Assembly: GCA_947169885.1 (NCBI GenBank)
Contig: CAMVRM010000012.1
Location: 1 to 64,000, forward strand
From: an uncultured Ruminococcus sp.
GTDB taxonomy: Bacteria; Bacillota; Clostridia; Oscillospirales; Ruminococcaceae
Length of the DNA: 64,000 bases
Reading direction: 5' to 3'
In this document: piece by piece, positions 52,360 to 61,604 of the stretch
How the letters are laid out: every line of letters begins with the position of its first letter
Position numbering within the stretch: the stretch's first letter is position 1
The notes under the pieces: model-generated
What the model saw: only the letters and a program-made list of their open reading frames with translations
Databases searched by the model: none
Told to the model about the DNA's origin: nothing
Made by a program: the position numbers and the translations under genes

Positions 52360-55300
52360 TTACTTCTCGTCGTTGTAGAGCTTAGCGTATCTGAGCAGAT
52401 AATCATATCTGTCCTGAGCGTTCTTGACAGCCTTAGCGAACAGCTTTTCAGCTCTCTCAGGGTTCTGTCTAGCCAGAGCGTTGTAACGAACCTCGCCCAT
52501 GAGGAACTCCTTGTAATCAGCCTTAGGCTCCTTGGAGTCGAGAATGAACGGATTCTTGCCCTCTGCCTTCAGAGCAGGATTGTATCTGTACAGATGCCAG
52601 TAACCAGCCTCAACAGCCTTCTTCTCCTCAGTCTGTGCGATCTTCATGCCGCCCTTGATACCGTGGTTGATGCAGGGAGCATAAGCGATGATGAGCGAAG
52701 GACCGGGATAAGCCTCAGCCTCAGCGATAGCCTTGATGCACTGGTTGTAGTCAGCGCCCATTGCGATGTGTGCAACATATACATAACCGTAGGTCATAGC
52801 AATGCCGGCGAGATCCTTCTTCTTAACTTCCTTACCTGCTGCTGCGAACTGAGCGATAGCACCTGTCTGAGTTGACTTGGAGGACTGTCCGCCTGTGTTG
52901 GAGTAAACCTCGGTATCGAATACGAAGATATTTACGTCCTCGCCCGAAGCAAGTACGTGGTCAACGCCCGAGAAGCCGATGTCGTAAGCCCAGCCGTCGC
53001 CGCCGAATATCCACATGGACTTCTTGCGGAGATAATCCTTGTCCTTCAGGATCTCGTCAGCTTCCTTGGTCTTAACATTAGTAAGAGCAGCAACGAGTGC
53101 GTCGGTAGCAGCGGAGTTCTTAGCGCCGTCATTAACAGTTGCAAGGTAAGCATTGCAAGCTTCCTTAACGTCTGCTGCCTTGGTATTGCCGGCAAGCTCC
53201 TCTATCTTAGCGATAGTTCTCTTTCTGATGGTGTTCTGAGCAAGGAACATACCATAACCATACTCAGCGTTGTCCTCGAACAGCGAGTTAGCCCATGCAG
53301 GACCCTTGCCTGCCTTGTTCTTGGTGTAAGGAGTGGAAGGTGCAGAACCGCCCCAGATAGACGAGCAGCCTGTTGCGTTAGCGATATACATTCTGTCGCC
53401 GAACAGCTGAGTGATGAGCTTAGCGTAAGGTGTTTCACCGCAGCCTGCGCAAGCGCCCGAGAACTCGAGCAGCGGCTGCTTGAACTGAGAACCCTTAACG
53501 GTGGTAGCCTTGAACTTCTCGTGCAGCTCAGGCTTGTCAGCAAGAGTCAGACCATAGTTGAATACTTCCTGTTCAGCAAGCTGAGTTTCAAGAGGCATCA
53601 TGGAGAGAGCCTTTTCACCCTTCTTGCCGGGGCATACGTTTACGCAGCTGCCGCAGCCTGTGCAGTCGAGAGCGCTCATGGTCATTACGAAGTAGTAACC
53701 GGGCATACCTGTGCAAGTGATAGCCTTTTCCTTAGCAAGTGCAGGAGCCTTAGCAAGCTCGTCCTCAGTCATAACAACGGGACGGATAACAGCGTGCGGA
53801 CATACATAAGAGCAGAAGTTGCACTGGATGCAGTTTGCGTTGTTCCATGCAGGAACGTCAACTGCGATACCACGCTTCTCAAATGCAGCAGAACCCTGCG
53901 GGAAAGTACCGTCAGCCATGTGAACGAATGTCGATACAGGCAGAGTGTCACCCTTCTGAGCGTTGCAGGGGATCTGAATGTTGTTAACAAAGTCCTGAAG
54001 AACCTTGTCATCGTCCTTAACAGGATCCATGCCCATCTTGGTGTCCTTGCAGTTCTTCCACGAATCGGGGACCTTAACTTCAACTACCTGCTGATAGCCT
54101 GCGTCGATAGCGTCGTGGTTCATCTTAACGATAGCTTCACCCTTCTTGGAGTAAGAAGCAGTAGCAGCGTCCTTCATATACTTAACAGCATCTTCGATAG
54201 GAATGATGTTAGCAAGCTTGAAGAATGCGGACTGGAGAACAGTGTTGATGCGGTTGCCGAGACCGATCTCCTTACCGATCTTAACGCCGTTGATGATATA
54301 GAACTTGATGTTGTTCTCAGCGATATATCTCTTTACCTGTCCGGGGAGGTGCTTTTCCAGTTCCTTTTCAGTCCACTGGCAGTTAAGCAGGAATGTACCG
54401 CCGGGCTTGATGTCGGAGACCATATCATACTTGTCGATATAGCTCTCGTTGTGGCAAGCTACGAAGTCAGCCATGTTGATGAGGTAAGTCGACTTGATAG
54501 GTGTCTTACCGAATCTCAGGTGAGAAACTGTTACGCCGCCCGACTTCTTGGAGTCATAAGCGAAGTATGCCTGAGCATAAAGATCGGTGTGGTCGCCGAT
54601 GATCTTGATAGAGTTCTTGTTTGCACCAACAGTACCGTCAGCGCCGAGACCCCAGAACTTGCAGGCGGTAGTGCCGGCAGGAGCGGTGTCGAGCTTCTCG
54701 CTGGAATCGAGCGACAGGTTGGTAACGTCATCAGTGATACCGATAGTGAATCTGGGCTTGTAGTTGTCCTTCCAGGAAGCGTTCCAGTAAACTGCCTTGA
54801 TCTGAGAAGGTGTGGTGTCCTTAGAACCAAGACCGTATCTGCCCGAAGAAACAACAACATCGTGGAACTTAGTGCCCTTGAGTGCTGCAACAACGTCCAG
54901 CCACAGCGGTTCGCCGAGAGAACCCGGCTCCTTAGTTCTGTCGAGAACAGAGATCTGCTCAACAGTCTCAGGCAGAGCCTCTACCAGCTTTTCAGCGCAG
55001 AAAGGTCTGTACAGTCTTACCTTAACAAGACCCAGCTTTGTGCCTTCCTTGCTGTTGAGGTAGTCAATAGTCTCCTCGATAGTGTCACAGACAGAACCCA
55101 TGGCTACGATTACATGAGTAGCGTCCTCAGCACCATAGTAGTTGAACAGCTTGTAGTTTGTGCCGATCTTCTTGTTTACCTTGTCCATGTACTCTTCAAC
55201 AACAGCAGGAATTGCGTCATAGTACTTGTTGCAAGCCTCACGAGCCTGGAAGAAGATGTCACCGTTCTGAGCAGTACCACGGAGTACGGGATGCTCAGGG

Positions 55301-55926
55301 TTGATAGCTCTGTCTCTGAATGCCTGAACAGCGTCCATGTCTACCATTTCAGCAACGTCTTCCTTGTCCCAAGTCTCGATCTTCTGGATCTCGTGGGAAG
55401 TGCGGAAACCGTCAAAGAAGTGGAGGAACGGAACTCTGCCCTTGATAGTGGACAGGTGAGCAACAGTGCCGAGATCCATAACTTCCTGAGGGTTAGAGGA
55501 GCAGAGCATTGCAAAACCTGTCTGACGGCAAGCGTAAACGTCCGAGTGGTCACCGAAGATGTTCAGTGCGTGGGAAGCTACGCAGCGAGCCGATACGTGG
55601 ATAACGCAGGGAAGAAGCTCACCTGCGATCTTGTACATATTGGGGATCATGAGGAGCAGACCCTGAGAAGCGGTGTAAGTTGTGGTCAGAGCGCCTGCCG
55701 AAAGTGAACCGTGAACAGTACCCGAAGCACCTGCCTCAGACTGCATCTCAGCCACCTTAACGGGAGTACCGAAGATGTTGGTCTGACCCTTTGCGGACCA
55801 CTGGTCGGTCACTTCAGCCATTACGGACGACGGAGTGATAGGATAGATAGCAGCAACTTCTGTAAAGGGATACGATGCCCATGCAGCAGCGTTGTTTCCG
55901 TCCATGGTTTTCATTTTTCTTGCCAT
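52360..55926 (-). CDS. nifJ: Pyruvate:ferredoxin (flavodoxin) oxidoreductase
   Basis: 1188 aa, single-chain PFOR. Domains in order: pyruvate-binding N-terminus (NAAAWASYPFTEVAAIYPIT), gamma-like domain (GVTVSHLRFGKTPIKSTYLI), ferredoxin domain with two 4Fe-4S motifs (CIQCNFCSYVCPHAV and CTGCGSCVNVCPGKK), then the TPP domain with CAGCGETPY, GGDGWAYDIGFSGVDHVLAS and VYSNTGGQSSKSTQTG. It oxidises pyruvate to acetyl-CoA and CO2 and reduces ferredoxin, feeding Rnf and AdhE. Own promoter. Confidence 0.97.
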   Translation of the reverse strand: MARKMKTMDGNNAAAWASYPFTEVAAIYPITPSSVMAEVTDQWSAKGQTNIFGTPVKVAEMQSEAGASGTVHGSLSAGALTTTYTASQGLLLMIPNMYKIAGELLPCVIHVSARCVASHALNIFGDHSDVYACRQTGFAMLCSSNPQEVMDLGTVAHLSTIKGRVPFLHFFDGFRTSHEIQKIETWDKEDVAEMVDMDAVQAFRDRAINPEHPVLRGTAQNGDIFFQAREACNKYYDAIPAVVEEYMDKVNKKIGTNYKLFNYYGAEDATHVIVAMGSVCDTIEETIDYLNSKEGTKLGLVKVRLYRPFCAEKLVEALPETVEQISVLDRTKEPGSLGEPLWLDVVAALKGTKFHDVVVSSGRYGLGSKDTTPSQIKAVYWNASWKDNYKPRFTIGITDDVTNLSLDSSEKLDTAPAGTTACKFWGLGADGTVGANKNSIKIIGDHTDLYAQAYFAYDSKKSGGVTVSHLRFGKTPIKSTYLINMADFVACHNESYIDKYDMVSDIKPGGTFLLNCQWTEKELEKHLPGQVKRYIAENNIKFYIINGVKIGKEIGLGNRINTVLQSAFFKLANIIPIEDAVKYMKDAATASYSKKGEAIVKMNHDAIDAGYQQVVEVKVPDSWKNCKDTKMGMDPVKDDDKVLQDFVNNIQIPCNAQKGDTLPVSTFVHMADGTFPQGSAAFEKRGIAVDVPAWNNANCIQCNFCSYVCPHAVIRPVVMTEDELAKAPALAKEKAITCTGMPGYYFVMTMSALDCTGCGSCVNVCPGKKGEKALSMMPLETQLAEQEVFNYGLTLADKPELHEKFKATTVKGSQFKQPLLEFSGACAGCGETPYAKLITQLFGDRMYIANATGCSSIWGGSAPSTPYTKNKAGKGPAWANSLFEDNAEYGYGMFLAQNTIRKRTIAKIEELAGNTKAADVKEACNAYLATVNDGAKNSAATDALVAALTNVKTKEADEILKDKDYLRKKSMWIFGGDGWAYDIGFSGVDHVLASGEDVNIFVFDTEVYSNTGGQSSKSTQTGAIAQFAAAGKEVKKKDLAGIAMTYGYVYVAHIAMGADYNQCIKAIAEAEAYPGPSLIIAYAPCINHGIKGGMKIAQTEEKKAVEAGYWHLYRYNPALKAEGKNPFILDSKEPKADYKEFLMGEVRYNALARQNPERAEKLFAKAVKNAQDRYDYLLRYAKLYNDEK

Positions 55927-56068
55927 TAACGAATCATTCCTTTCCGGATATTACGGGGTCGATTGCCCCTGAAATTTTTTGACCCTTGTCCTGAGTGCAA
56001 AAACCGAAAAACACTCAGTCAGCGGATCTTCCAACATGGAGAGGGCGCACCTCCCCCATATTATACCT

Positions 56069-56097
56069 ATTATAGCACTTTATTTTTCATTTGTAAA
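56069..56097 (-). promoter_or_regulatory. nifJ promoter
   Basis: On the minus strand: TTTACA (56092-56097), 17-bp spacer, TATAAT (56069-56074). The leader is about 135 nt. A second TATAAT-like box lies just downstream. Confidence 0.75.
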
Positions 56098-56174
56098 TAC
56101 CTTTTCACAAATTTCTGCTAAATTTATGCCAAATTTGCGCATATAAATTTTGACATGAGCAAAAAGACCAATAT

Positions 56175-56807
56175 TCAAAACCCCTCAAGAACTTTTTTCA
56201 TTTCCCTTGCCGCCGCTTCGGGGTCGGGATCGGCGATTATATCCGAGATAACCGCCGCACCGTCTATCCCCATACCCGCAAATTCAAGAACATTTGTTCG
56301 TTTAACTCCCCCGATAATAACTATCGGAAGATCGAACGCCGCTCTCACAGCCGCAAGGTTTTCTTTCGTGCAGGGCTTTGTGTCCGTCTTTGTTGAAGTT
56401 GCGAACATCGCCCCAACGCCGATGTAATCCGCACCGTCCGCCTTAGCTTTTGCCGCAAGGTCGGGACGTGGCGCAGTAACGCCGATGATCTTTTGCTCGC
56501 CCAGCAGCCGCCTTGCAATATCGCAGGGCAGGTCGCCCTGACCCAAGTGAACGCCGTCCGCATCAACTGCGAGCGCAATGTCCACTCTGTCGTCGATAAT
56601 AAGCGGAACGCCGTACTTTTCCGTGACCGCCTTGACTTTCAGCGCCGTTTCAAAAAGTTCCCTCGAAGAAGCGTTTTTCTCTCTCAGCTGTATAACGGTA
56701 GCACCGCCTTTAACAGCCGCCTCAACGCTTTCTTCAACAGTCTTGCTGCTCATAAGTCCGCTGTCGGTGCAGACATAGAGCCTGTAACTTACCTTTGACT
56801 TATCCAT
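56175..56807 (-). CDS. thiE: Thiamine-phosphate synthase
   Basis: 210 aa from ATG 56807, one base after the metY stop; a start at 56864 would overlap metY by 56 bp. TIM-barrel motifs: VIQLREKNAS, LIIDDRVDIALAVDADGVHL, GQGDLP, DYIGVGAMFATSTKTD, and IVIIGGV. It couples HMP-PP and thiazole phosphate to thiamine phosphate. No other thi gene and no TPP riboswitch was seen nearby. TPP is the cofactor of the neighbouring PFOR. Confidence 0.9.
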   Translation of the reverse strand: MDKSKVSYRLYVCTDSGLMSSKTVEESVEAAVKGGATVIQLREKNASSRELFETALKVKAVTEKYGVPLIIDDRVDIALAVDADGVHLGQGDLPCDIARRLLGEQKIIGVTAPRPDLAAKAKADGADYIGVGAMFATSTKTDTKPCTKENLAAVRAAFDLPIVIIGGVKRTNVLEFAGMGIDGAAVISDIIADPDPEAAAREMKKVLEGF

Positions 56808-56808
56808 A

Positions 56809-58071
56809 TCAGATAACTGCAAACGCCTTTTCAAGATCGGCGAGAATATCGTCCACGTTTTCAAGACCCACCGAGAATCTTATCAGACCGGGGTCAATGC
56901 CTGCTGCAACGAGCTGTTCGTCAGTGAGCTGACGGTGAGTAGCCGAAGCAGGGTTAAGAACGCAGGTGCGAATATCCGCAACGTGTACTTCATTTGAAGC
57001 AAGTTCAAGAGCGTCCATGAACTTAACAGCCTTTTCCCTTGTTCCGACAGAGAAGCTTATAACGCCGCAAACGCCGTCAGGCAGATACTTTTTAGCAAGT
57101 TCGTAGTGAGGGTCGCTTTCAAGACCTGCGTACTTGATAGAGATTATCTTGCCTGTCGACTGGATATACTTAGCGACTTTCATAGCGTTCTTGCAGTACT
57201 GCGGCATTCTTACAGCAAGCGTTTCCAGTCCAAGGTTGAGCAGGAACGAGCTGTTTGCAGCAGGATAGCAGCCGAAGTCTCTCATAAGCTGCATTCTTGC
57301 CTTAGTGATATAAGGAACGGGGTACTTCTCAGTATAGATGATACCGTGATAGCTTTCGTCAGGCTCGGTAAGTCCGGGGAATCTGCCCGAAGCCTTCCAG
57401 TCGAACTTGCCGCTGTCAACGATAACGCCGCCAACCTGAACAGCGTGACCGTCCATGTATTTTGAAGTCGAGTGAACAACGATGTCAGCACCCCACTCTA
57501 TCGGGCGGCAGAGTATCGGAGTTGCGAAAGTGTTGTCAACGATAAGAGGTATGCCTGCGCTGTGAGCAGCCCTTGCCCATTTTTCGATGTCAAGAACAGT
57601 AAGAGCAGGGTTAGCGATAGTCTCGCCGAAAATGCACTTTGTATTCGGTCTGATAGCCGCCTTGATCTCCTCCTCGGAAGCGTCAACATCAACAAAAGTG
57701 CATTCGATACCCATTTTCTTGAAAGTGAAAGCGAACAGGTTAACAGTTCCGCCGTAAATGGACGAGGACGAGATAAAGTGGTCGCCTGCATCGCAGATGT
57801 TGAGTATCGACAGCATCGACGCCGCCTGACCCGAAGAAGTACACATAGCAGCAGCGCCGCCTTCCAGTGCAGCGATCTTCTTTTCAACTGCATCGGTAGT
57901 CGGGTTCTCAAATCTTGAATAGATCATGCCGAGTGTAGGGTCGTCAAAAACGTCTGCAACTGCGTCTGTGGAATTGTAAACGTAGGTAGTGCTTTGATAT
58001 ATCGGCATTACTCTCGGTTCACCGTTTTTCGGCGAATAGCCCTCATGCAGTACCTGTGTTTCGATCTTCAT
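56809..58071 (-). CDS. O-acetylhomoserine sulfhydrylase (MetY-type)
   Basis: 420 aa from ATG 58071, placed about 10 bp after AAAGGA; ATG 58080 touches that ribosome site. PLP-dependent Cys/Met metabolism fold: SRFENPTTDAVEKKIAALEG, TSSGQAASML, LIVDNTFATPILCRPIEWGA, and PLP Lys204 in VVHSTSKYMDGHAVQVGG. The length, the PNGxP-like N-terminal PRVMPIYQSTTYVY and the C-terminal RFSVGLENVDDILADLEKAF fit the OAH aminocarboxypropyltransferase group. It makes homocysteine from O-acetylhomoserine and sulfide. Cystathionine gamma-synthase activity cannot be excluded. Confidence 0.88.
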   Translation of the reverse strand: MKIETQVLHEGYSPKNGEPRVMPIYQSTTYVYNSTDAVADVFDDPTLGMIYSRFENPTTDAVEKKIAALEGGAAAMCTSSGQAASMLSILNICDAGDHFISSSSIYGGTVNLFAFTFKKMGIECTFVDVDASEEEIKAAIRPNTKCIFGETIANPALTVLDIEKWARAAHSAGIPLIVDNTFATPILCRPIEWGADIVVHSTSKYMDGHAVQVGGVIVDSGKFDWKASGRFPGLTEPDESYHGIIYTEKYPVPYITKARMQLMRDFGCYPAANSSFLLNLGLETLAVRMPQYCKNAMKVAKYIQSTGKIISIKYAGLESDPHYELAKKYLPDGVCGVISFSVGTREKAVKFMDALELASNEVHVADIRTCVLNPASATHRQLTDEQLVAAGIDPGLIRFSVGLENVDDILADLEKAFAVI

Positions 58072-58134
58072 TTCTATCATTTCCTTTCGGTTTATAATTG
58101 TCTGTGTGCCTTTCTTGGGTAAGTGACACGAATT

Positions 58135-58475
58135 GAATGTCCTTTGGACATTTTTGGTCTTTTTCGGGAATCGCTTTCGCTGTCCCGAAAAATAAAAATC
58201 GGCATATTGGCGCTTTTACCCTATATGGAGATATTTTTTCATTTCGTGTACTTTTGTAAATGTGTTTTGGTATGCCGATTTTTGATTTGTGGGATACGTT
58301 TGTACGCTTTGGGTTAATTTTGTTTTGACTTTAGTCGCCCCCTTGGGGCGAATGGGGACTTTGCCCCCATACCCTCACCAAAGAGGAAACCTTTCTGAAG
58401 AAAGGTTATCCTCTCTGGACTCTCTTTCCAAAGACTTTTGGATCTCTGGCGTTCACTGTTCGTTTGTTTGGGTCA
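58135..58475 (+). repeat. Modular hairpin element, long copy 2
   Basis: Same order of hairpins as 33002-33376: AATGTCCTTTGGACATT, CGGGAAT-type stem, ATCGGCAT with ATGCCGAT, CGCCCCCTTGGGGCG, GGGGACTTTGCCCCC, AACCTTTCTGAAGAAAGGTT. Bases differ between the copies, but several changes keep the pairing. Its right edge covers the stop codon of the Hsp70-vWA gene on the other strand. Confidence 0.75.
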
Positions 58476-60593
58476 CTCAAGTGTTTTCTCATTTATTACT
58501 CTCGCTATGTTCGATAATTTACTGTCAAGCTGTGATACGTCCGTTACAGATGCAAGATCGCTCCTTGTTGAGATCTCCCTCAGAAAATCTTCGTCCGCAC
58601 TTCCAAAACCTAAACCTATCAGCTCAAAACCGTCCTCAATAAACTTCCTTTTCATTCTGATAGATTCACTGCACGGCTGCCTGCTCCACATTCCATCGGT
58701 CAGGACAATGCCGTATAAAAACGGCTCGCCTTTGTGCCTCTTTAATCCTGCATATATCGTCTCAACAGGCTGTGCTTTGTTGCATATGCCCGTCATGCAC
58801 GGCTCGATCTGCTCAATGGCTTTCCTCACAGCCGCTTCTTTTGAAGTAGCTTCACATATCATCTCAACTCTGTCCGAGAAAACAATAATGCCTATCTTCA
58901 CATTTTTAAGGTCGAACTGCGATACAAAGTTGTTCATAGCCGCTTTCGCAAGCTCTATCGGTTTGCCCGACATACTTCCCGAAACGTCAAGCGCCAGGTA
59001 AAGAACGCCCTCAACACAGCCGCCCTTGCTGTTCGCCTTGAAATATTCGTCAGGACGCATTCTCACCCAACTCATGTCTTCGGGAACGTCCAGCTCCTCG
59101 CACCTCAGCGCCTTGTTCGTTTCCACCTGCACCGCCTTAACGTCGATAGTGCCGTTTTCCGTGTAGGAATAGGTAATGTCTATCTTAGTTCTGCCGCCGT
59201 CAACATATGGTATGTCTCCGAAACGGTATCTCTTTGCAACAGTGCAGTCAAGCGGATCAATAAGGTCGCCTTGAAGCATATAAATTTCCAGTTCGTTGTT
59301 CTGCGCCTTTTTTGATACCATAAGTTCTCTGCGCTTTGTGACAAACGCCTGCTTTATCGGCGTGTTCTTGCGTATCATTATGTCATTTATGAACCGCTCA
59401 CCGTCAGCGCTTATCGAGATCATACCCAGTGAGTGAGCGATAACATCATTTATCTGCTTTGCCCCGGGAATATCTTCCAGCGCTAAAACAGGCGAACTCG
59501 CTTCAAGCACGCCTAATATCTTCCTGCCCTTTGAAGCCTGCTCCATTGAAGCCTGAATAGCCGCCCCGACAGCAACAGCCTCATCGGGGTCAACGCCGCT
59601 CAGAGGTGCTTTGCCCGTCATGTTTGTGACGTATTCCCTCACCATTTTCATTTTGGTCGAACCGCCCACCAGCACAACGCCGTCAATGTCATGCGGTGCA
59701 AGTCCAACGTCATCGAGCAGTTCATCAATAGTTCTTCTTGTTATATCCAGCAGTGAATCGGTGCAGTCACAAAACTCCTGTTCGGAAAGTCTGTATCTTC
59801 CCTTGCAGCCGTCACACGTAACGGTTATGTCGGCGTAAGGTGCGGAAGAGAGCGCTCTTTTCGCCTTTTCTGCTTTTACCATGAGCATATTATAATCTTC
59901 GGGGTTATCGACAGGCGAAAAGCCGAACTCCTCCTCGAACTGTTCAGCCGCCCACTGGCATACAGCCTCGTCCCAGTTCTTGCCGCCGAGAAAATGTTTG
60001 CCCGAAGACCCTATAACGTCGATAGAACCGCCGCTGACCTTAGCTATCGTTACATCAAAAGTACCGCCGCCCAAGTCATATATCAGAATATTCCTGTCCT
60101 CGCCGCCGTCCTTCAAGCCGTAAGCGATAGCCGCCGCAGTAGGTTCATTGATTATGCTGAGTACTTTCAGCCCTGCCATTTCGCCTGCACGCATAGTATT
60201 GCTGCGTTCAAGGTCTTCAAAGTAAGCAGGCACGGTTATAACTGCCTGATCTATCTTCTGCCCGACAGTTTTTTCCGCCTGTTTAACAAGTTCTCTGAGG
60301 AATATCCCCGAAAGTTCCGCAGCGGAGTACTGTCTCCCGAAGAAACTGACCGCAAAATCCTTATGTCCCATTTCCAGCTTATAGAAAGAAGCAGTATTAG
60401 GGTCGCCTGCCTCCTCAGCGCTCTTAGCGGCAGCGCCTATCTCAGCAGTTCCGTCATATTTGAACACCAGCGCCGACGGAGTAGTATTCATGCCTATGCT
60501 ATTTTTTATTACAACAGGCAGTTTTGTTTTCGGGTCTATATAAGCCACCACCGAGTAGGTAGTACCAAGGTCTATCCCGACTGTCAGTCCCAT
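58473..60593 (-). CDS. Hsp70-von Willebrand A domain fusion protein
   Basis: 706 aa. Residues 1-370 are a complete Hsp70/DnaK ATPase domain: [13 protein letters not shown] at 6-18, [41 protein letters not shown], and [15 protein letters not shown]. Residues about 380-495 match the DnaK substrate-binding beta part ([30 protein letters not shown]). The helical lid is absent; a vWA domain (about 528-702) replaces it, with MIDAS DVSGSMS at 536-541 and the Asp motif in IVLTDGMWS. Such a protein could hold a client in an ATP- and metal-dependent way. It follows a 209-aa protein by 24 bp. It is not the housekeeping DnaK, and no grpE or dnaJ is near. Confidence 0.85.
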   Translation of the reverse strand: MGLTVGIDLGTTYSVVAYIDPKTKLPVVIKNSIGMNTTPSALVFKYDGTAEIGAAAKSAEEAGDPNTASFYKLEMGHKDFAVSFFGRQYSAAELSGIFLRELVKQAEKTVGQKIDQAVITVPAYFEDLERSNTMRAGEMAGLKVLSIINEPTAAAIAYGLKDGGEDRNILIYDLGGGTFDVTIAKVSGGSIDVIGSSGKHFLGGKNWDEAVCQWAAEQFEEEFGFSPVDNPEDYNMLMVKAEKAKRALSSAPYADITVTCDGCKGRYRLSEQEFCDCTDSLLDITRRTIDELLDDVGLAPHDIDGVVLVGGSTKMKMVREYVTNMTGKAPLSGVDPDEAVAVGAAIQASMEQASKGRKILGVLEASSPVLALEDIPGAKQINDVIAHSLGMISISADGERFINDIMIRKNTPIKQAFVTKRRELMVSKKAQNNELEIYMLQGDLIDPLDCTVAKRYRFGDIPYVDGGRTKIDITYSYTENGTIDVKAVQVETNKALRCEELDVPEDMSWVRMRPDEYFKANSKGGCVEGVLYLALDVSGSMSGKPIELAKAAMNNFVSQFDLKNVKIGIIVFSDRVEMICEATSKEAAVRKAIEQIEPCMTGICNKAQPVETIYAGLKRHKGEPFLYGIVLTDGMWSRQPCSESIRMKRKFIEDGFELIGLGFGSADEDFLREISTRSDLASVTDVSQLDSKLSNIARVINEKTLE

Positions 60594-60617
60594 AATATCA
60601 CTCCTATCTTTTTTCTG

Positions 60618-61247
60618 TCAGACCTCTAACCGGTATCTCACCGCAAGTATTATATCATAATAAACATCAGTACATTTGATATATTCATAAGAGCAGGAAA
60701 GATCATTGTTCCGGATACCGCATCTTTTGATGATCTTTTTGCCTTTTTTGAAGTCCTTATAATTCTCTGTAACGTAAAGTGCGGGCTTGCTTATCCTTAT
60801 CTCATCTGCCGCCGCAAGTTTTCTGAACTCCTCCCAGACAGCCGCAAGCCCGAATATATTCCTGACGCTCTTTGAAATATAGCATTTGCTCCCGAAAGAA
60901 ACAAAATTCCGGCTGATACTTCCGCTGTATTTTTCCTCTTCGTTTATCATAAGAAAGCTGCGGTCATCTTCCTTTTTGTCATACTTGTTAGTCATCTCGT
61001 CAAGATATTCGGGAGAATAGCCTATGGAAAACGGCGAATGCTCTTCCCTCAGTCTGAAAAGACCCTCGATGACCCCACCGGGGGCTCTGCCTTTAAGGGC
61101 ATCCATTTCTATCTCGAACTTGAGAGATCTATGATTTTCCTGAGCGATCCTTTTTATCCTCTCGTCCATTCGGCGTGCTTTTTCCTCAGCACGCCGCTGA
61201 GGATCGAGAGTTTGTCTTATATCGTCCTTAAAGCTCATTTCTGTCAC
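60618..61247 (-). CDS. Unknown protein paired with Hsp70-vWA
   Basis: 209 aa, no recognised family. The N-terminal 45 residues are highly charged and helical (QRRAEEKARRMDERIKRIAQ), a likely coiled coil. The rest is a mixed domain with SRNFVSFGSKCYISKSVRNI and a basic KDFKKGKKIIKRCG segment. No signal peptide or membrane helix. It is the first gene of a two-gene unit with the Hsp70-vWA protein, so it is a candidate client or co-chaperone (inference). Confidence 0.6.
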   Translation of the reverse strand: MTEMSFKDDIRQTLDPQRRAEEKARRMDERIKRIAQENHRSLKFEIEMDALKGRAPGGVIEGLFRLREEHSPFSIGYSPEYLDEMTNKYDKKEDDRSFLMINEEEKYSGSISRNFVSFGSKCYISKSVRNIFGLAAVWEEFRKLAAADEIRISKPALYVTENYKDFKKGKKIIKRCGIRNNDLSCSYEYIKCTDVYYDIILAVRYRLEV

Positions 61248-61323
61248 CGCTTTTATTCTGTTACTGTTACATTTGTATATCGTATGGGTGGGCTTCGTCT
61301 TTCTTTGGTCAGCGAGACAAATT

Positions 61324-61382
61324 GAATGTCATTCTGACATTTGGTGTAACGGACTTACCGTCCGTTCAAGGTTAACGTCAGT
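61324..61382 (+). repeat. Short copy of modular hairpin element
   Basis: AATGTCATTCTGACATT and ACGGACTTACCGTCCGT, the first two hairpins, are joined directly to the right edge (GGTTAACGTCAGT). The middle modules are absent. Confidence 0.65.
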
Positions 61383-61396
61383 TATCTATTATCTAT

Positions 61397-61504
61397 TATA
61401 GTCACCCTACTTCAAAATTCGATAGCAAATGAAACGTTGAAAATTCTCTTTTCAGGAAGTTCTCTTTAAATTGTATATACTTGATTTCAAGTAGGGCGAC
61501 TATA
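61397..61504. mobile_element. 108-bp MITE-like element, copy 2
   Basis: Same orientation as 11858-11965 with one base difference. Terminal repeats TATAGTCRCCCTACTT are intact. Confidence 0.8.
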
Positions 61505-61538
61505 TCTTTCATCTGTTATCTGTCTTGATCGCCCCGAG

Positions 61539-61602
61539 CCGCACAAACTTACGTCCTTATCAAACTTATGTGCGAGGGATATGAGCCGTCCGCCCGAGGA
61601 CC
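61539..61602 (-). repeat. Stop-codon-abutting repeat, copy 4
   Basis: On the minus strand GTCCTCGGGCGGACGGCTCA begins 2 bp after the glmS stop. In this copy CGCACA and TGTGCG can pair across the AT-rich middle. Confidence 0.75.
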
Positions 61603-61604
61603 AC

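Noticed and set aside
52957-55707. 916-codon open frame on the plus strand across nifJ
   Set aside because: It is the antisense shadow of a highly biased, clearly recognisable PFOR gene. It has no ribosome site or family resemblance.
56808-58130. TPP or SAM riboswitch for metY-thiE
   Set aside because: No THI-box or S-box core was seen upstream of metY, and thiE begins one base after the metY stop.
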